A stretch of 64,000 nt of DNA from Komagataeibacter saccharivorans (GTDB lineage Bacteria > Pseudomonadota > Alphaproteobacteria > Acetobacterales > Acetobacteraceae), in NCBI RefSeq assembly GCF_003207825.1, contig NZ_NKTY01000005.1, positions 62,001 to 126,000 of the forward strand, written 5' to 3'. Each line of letters starts with the position of its first letter. Positions within the stretch are counted from its first letter, which is position 1. Both the position numbers and the translations under genes were made by a program. This document shows positions 62,657 to 64,000 of the stretch, one piece after another. The notes below the pieces were generated by a model, which saw only the letters and a list, made by a program, of their open reading frames with translations, was not told where the DNA came from and made no database searches.

Positions 62657-63562
62657 TCATGCGCCGCGGATCAGGGTTCCGGGGCCAGCTTCGGTGAACA
62701 GTTCGAGCAGGCAGGAATGCTGCACGCGGCCATCGAGAATGACCGCCGCCTTCGCACCCGCGCGCACGGCTTCAAGGCAGGTCTCGACCTTGGGGATCAT
62801 GCCACCCGAAATCATGCCGCTGGCAATGCCCTTACGCGCGTCTTCCGCCGTCAGTTCCGGGATAAGCCTGCCTTCGCCATCAAGCACGCCGGGCACGTCC
62901 GTCAGCATGATCAGGCGGCTGGCATTGATCGCGCCTGCAATCGCACCGGCAGCCGTGTCGGCATTGATGTTATACGTCTCGCCATTCTCGCCGCCACCGA
63001 TGGGGGCGATAACGGGGATCAGCCCCGAACCGGACAGTGCATAGATCACGCGCGGGTCGATGCGGGTAGGTTCCCCCACGAAACCCAGATCAAGCAGGCG
63101 GTCGGTTTCCACCCCGCCCACGCGCGCGCGGCGCTGGAGCCTGCGGGCCGAAATCAGGCCACCATCCAGCCCGGAAATACCCACGGCCAGCGCGCCCGCG
63201 CGGTTGATGAGACCGGCGACCTGCTTGTTCACCTTGCCGCCCAGCACCATTTCGATCACGTCGATCATGGCCGCATCGGTTACGCGCAGTCCATCGATGA
63301 AGGTCGATTCAATCTGCAGCCGCTTGAGCATGGCGCTGATCTGCGGACCACCACCATGCACCACGACGGGATTGATGCCGACCTGCTTGAGCAGCGCGAT
63401 GTCATGGCCAAACGCGCTGGACAGCGAGGTATCGACCATCGCGCTGCCACCATATTTCACCACGATCGTGTCACCGGCATAGCGGCGCAGATAGGGCAGC
63501 GCCCTGGCCAGAACCTCGGCCCGTACCTGTGCTTCCCGGTCGCCCGGTTCTGTTCCTGTCAT
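62657..63562 (-). CDS. argB: Acetylglutamate kinase
   Basis: Phosphorylates N-acetylglutamate in arginine synthesis. 301 residues, with VVKYGGSAMVD binding ATP, VVVHGGGPQISAML, the GLRVTDAAMIDVIEMVLGGKVNKQVAG block and VIAPIGGGENGETYNINADTAAGAIAGA. No arginine-feedback N-terminal extension of note. It is next to engB, as in many alphaproteobacteria, and 132 bases upstream of dapD. Confidence 0.98.
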   Translation of the reverse strand: MTGTEPGDREAQVRAEVLARALPYLRRYAGDTIVVKYGGSAMVDTSLSSAFGHDIALLKQVGINPVVVHGGGPQISAMLKRLQIESTFIDGLRVTDAAMIDVIEMVLGGKVNKQVAGLINRAGALAVGISGLDGGLISARRLQRRARVGGVETDRLLDLGFVGEPTRIDPRVIYALSGSGLIPVIAPIGGGENGETYNINADTAAGAIAGAINASRLIMLTDVPGVLDGEGRLIPELTAEDARKGIASGMISGGMIPKVETCLEAVRAGAKAAVILDGRVQHSCLLELFTEAGPGTLIRGA

Positions 63563-63631
63563 CCGAACGGTCCCTTCGCTCCTGACTGCTGAATATCCCT
63601 GCCCCCGCCCGTTAACATGGGCGGATGGACC

Positions 63632-64000
63632 CTATCTGGCGGCCTGCACCGGATTGGCCAGTCGGGCCAGTTCCGCGCGCAGCATCTCGATCCCTTCCCC
63701 GCTTTCGCTGCTGGTGGCCAGCACATCGGGGAAAGCCGCGGCATGCGCCCTTACGATTTCACCCACATCGCGCAGCTTGGCCGCCAGCGCATTGGGTTTG
63801 GGCACGTCGCATTTGGTCAGCACCACCTGAAAGGTTACGGCGGCGCGATCCAGCATCTTCATGATTTCCTGATCACTGGCCTTGACCTCCACCCGGCTGT
63901 CCAGCAGCAGCACGACACGGCGCAGCGTCGGCCTGCCGCGCAGGTAGGAAAACATCATGCCCTGCCAGTCTTCCTTCACCGCTTTCGCCGCCTTGGCAAA
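63632..64000 (-). CDS. engB: Ribosome-biogenesis GTPase EngB/YsxC (5' part outside window)
   Basis: C-terminal portion of a small GTPase needed for 50S ribosome assembly; the start lies beyond base 64000. Visible are VVLLLDSRVEVKASDQEIM, the guanine-specificity motif VVLTKCDVPKP (TKxD) and the later ATSSESGEGIEML (the SAxxG motif). The frame is open to the window end. It ends 69 bases upstream of argB on the same strand. Confidence 0.93.
   Translation of the reverse strand, partial: FAKAAKAVKEDWQGMMFSYLRGRPTLRRVVLLLDSRVEVKASDQEIMKMLDRAAVTFQVVLTKCDVPKPNALAAKLRDVGEIVRAHAAAFPDVLATSSESGEGIEMLRAELARLANPVQAAR

Noticed and set aside
1-64000. CRISPR arrays, prophage, transposases, rRNA genes
   Set aside because: None were found: no regularly spaced repeats, no phage structural or integrase genes, no transposase motifs.

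Overview
The window is high-GC alphaproteobacterial chromosome. Gene content and local order point to Acetobacteraceae, most likely a Komagataeibacter/Gluconacetobacter-type acetic acid bacterium; this is an inference from gene families, not from a database match. Signs include a PmtA phosphatidylcholine enzyme, a TctC-like receptor protein, a degenerate cytochrome oxidase subunit I beside ctaB, and the alphaproteobacterial lpt, secB/Tim44/mltA and def-fmt-truA neighbourhoods. Nearly all of the window is core metabolism and maintenance. I see no prophage, transposase, CRISPR array or rRNA operon.

Layout. 1-12.5 kb: end of hemF, a TctC-like receptor protein, then a leftward group (Smr protein, tri-haem cytochrome c peroxidase, solitary DNA methyltransferase, mltA, Tim44-like protein) divergent from secB; then hemD-hemC leftward and tsaD-gpsA-glutathione peroxidase rightward. 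12.5-30 kb: murJ, mutS and glnD, a leftward TPR-glycosyltransferase-like gene, an M32 carboxypeptidase, a secreted Yellow/MRJP-type beta-propeller protein, thrC, an M16 peptidase, pmbA and a second Tim44-domain protein. 30-42.5 kb, all leftward: a secreted hypothetical protein, a 48-residue membrane protein, ctaB, the degenerate oxidase subunit, pmtA, gshB, greB, an aldose-1-epimerase-like gene, uvrB, an ABC1/UbiB-family protein and pepF. 42.6-49.7 kb: gltB and gltD (glutamate synthase) and an NDUFA9-like protein. 49.9-55.8 kb rightward: tRNA-Leu(CAG), a ribonuclease D-like gene, and kdsD-lptC-lptA-lptB (LPS precursor synthesis and LPS transport), then hpf. 55.9-64 kb: DUF1150 and hsp20 leftward, def-fmt-truA rightward, an AT-richer gene-poor gap, then a membrane protein, dapE, dapD, argB and a partial engB leftward.

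How the genes work together. Haem synthesis (hemF, hemD, hemC) and haem O formation (ctaB) support a haem-rich respiratory chain, while the tri-haem peroxidase, glutathione peroxidase and glutathione synthetase handle peroxides. glnD and gltBD link nitrogen sensing to glutamate synthesis; dapDE, argB and thrC make amino acids. kdsD and lptCAB, with murJ and mltA, build the envelope. mutS and uvrB repair DNA, and def, fmt, truA, tsaD, hpf and the tRNA serve translation.

The most unusual object is the 31867-33231 protein. It aligns through the core of cytochrome c oxidase subunit I and keeps both low-spin-haem histidines, but lacks the high-spin haem ligand, two of three CuB ligands and the cross-linked tyrosine. 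Other points of interest are a possible ROSE-like thermosensor before a TTG-initiated hsp20, an LptA enlarged by two disordered insertions, and paired 10-bp repeats upstream of gltD.
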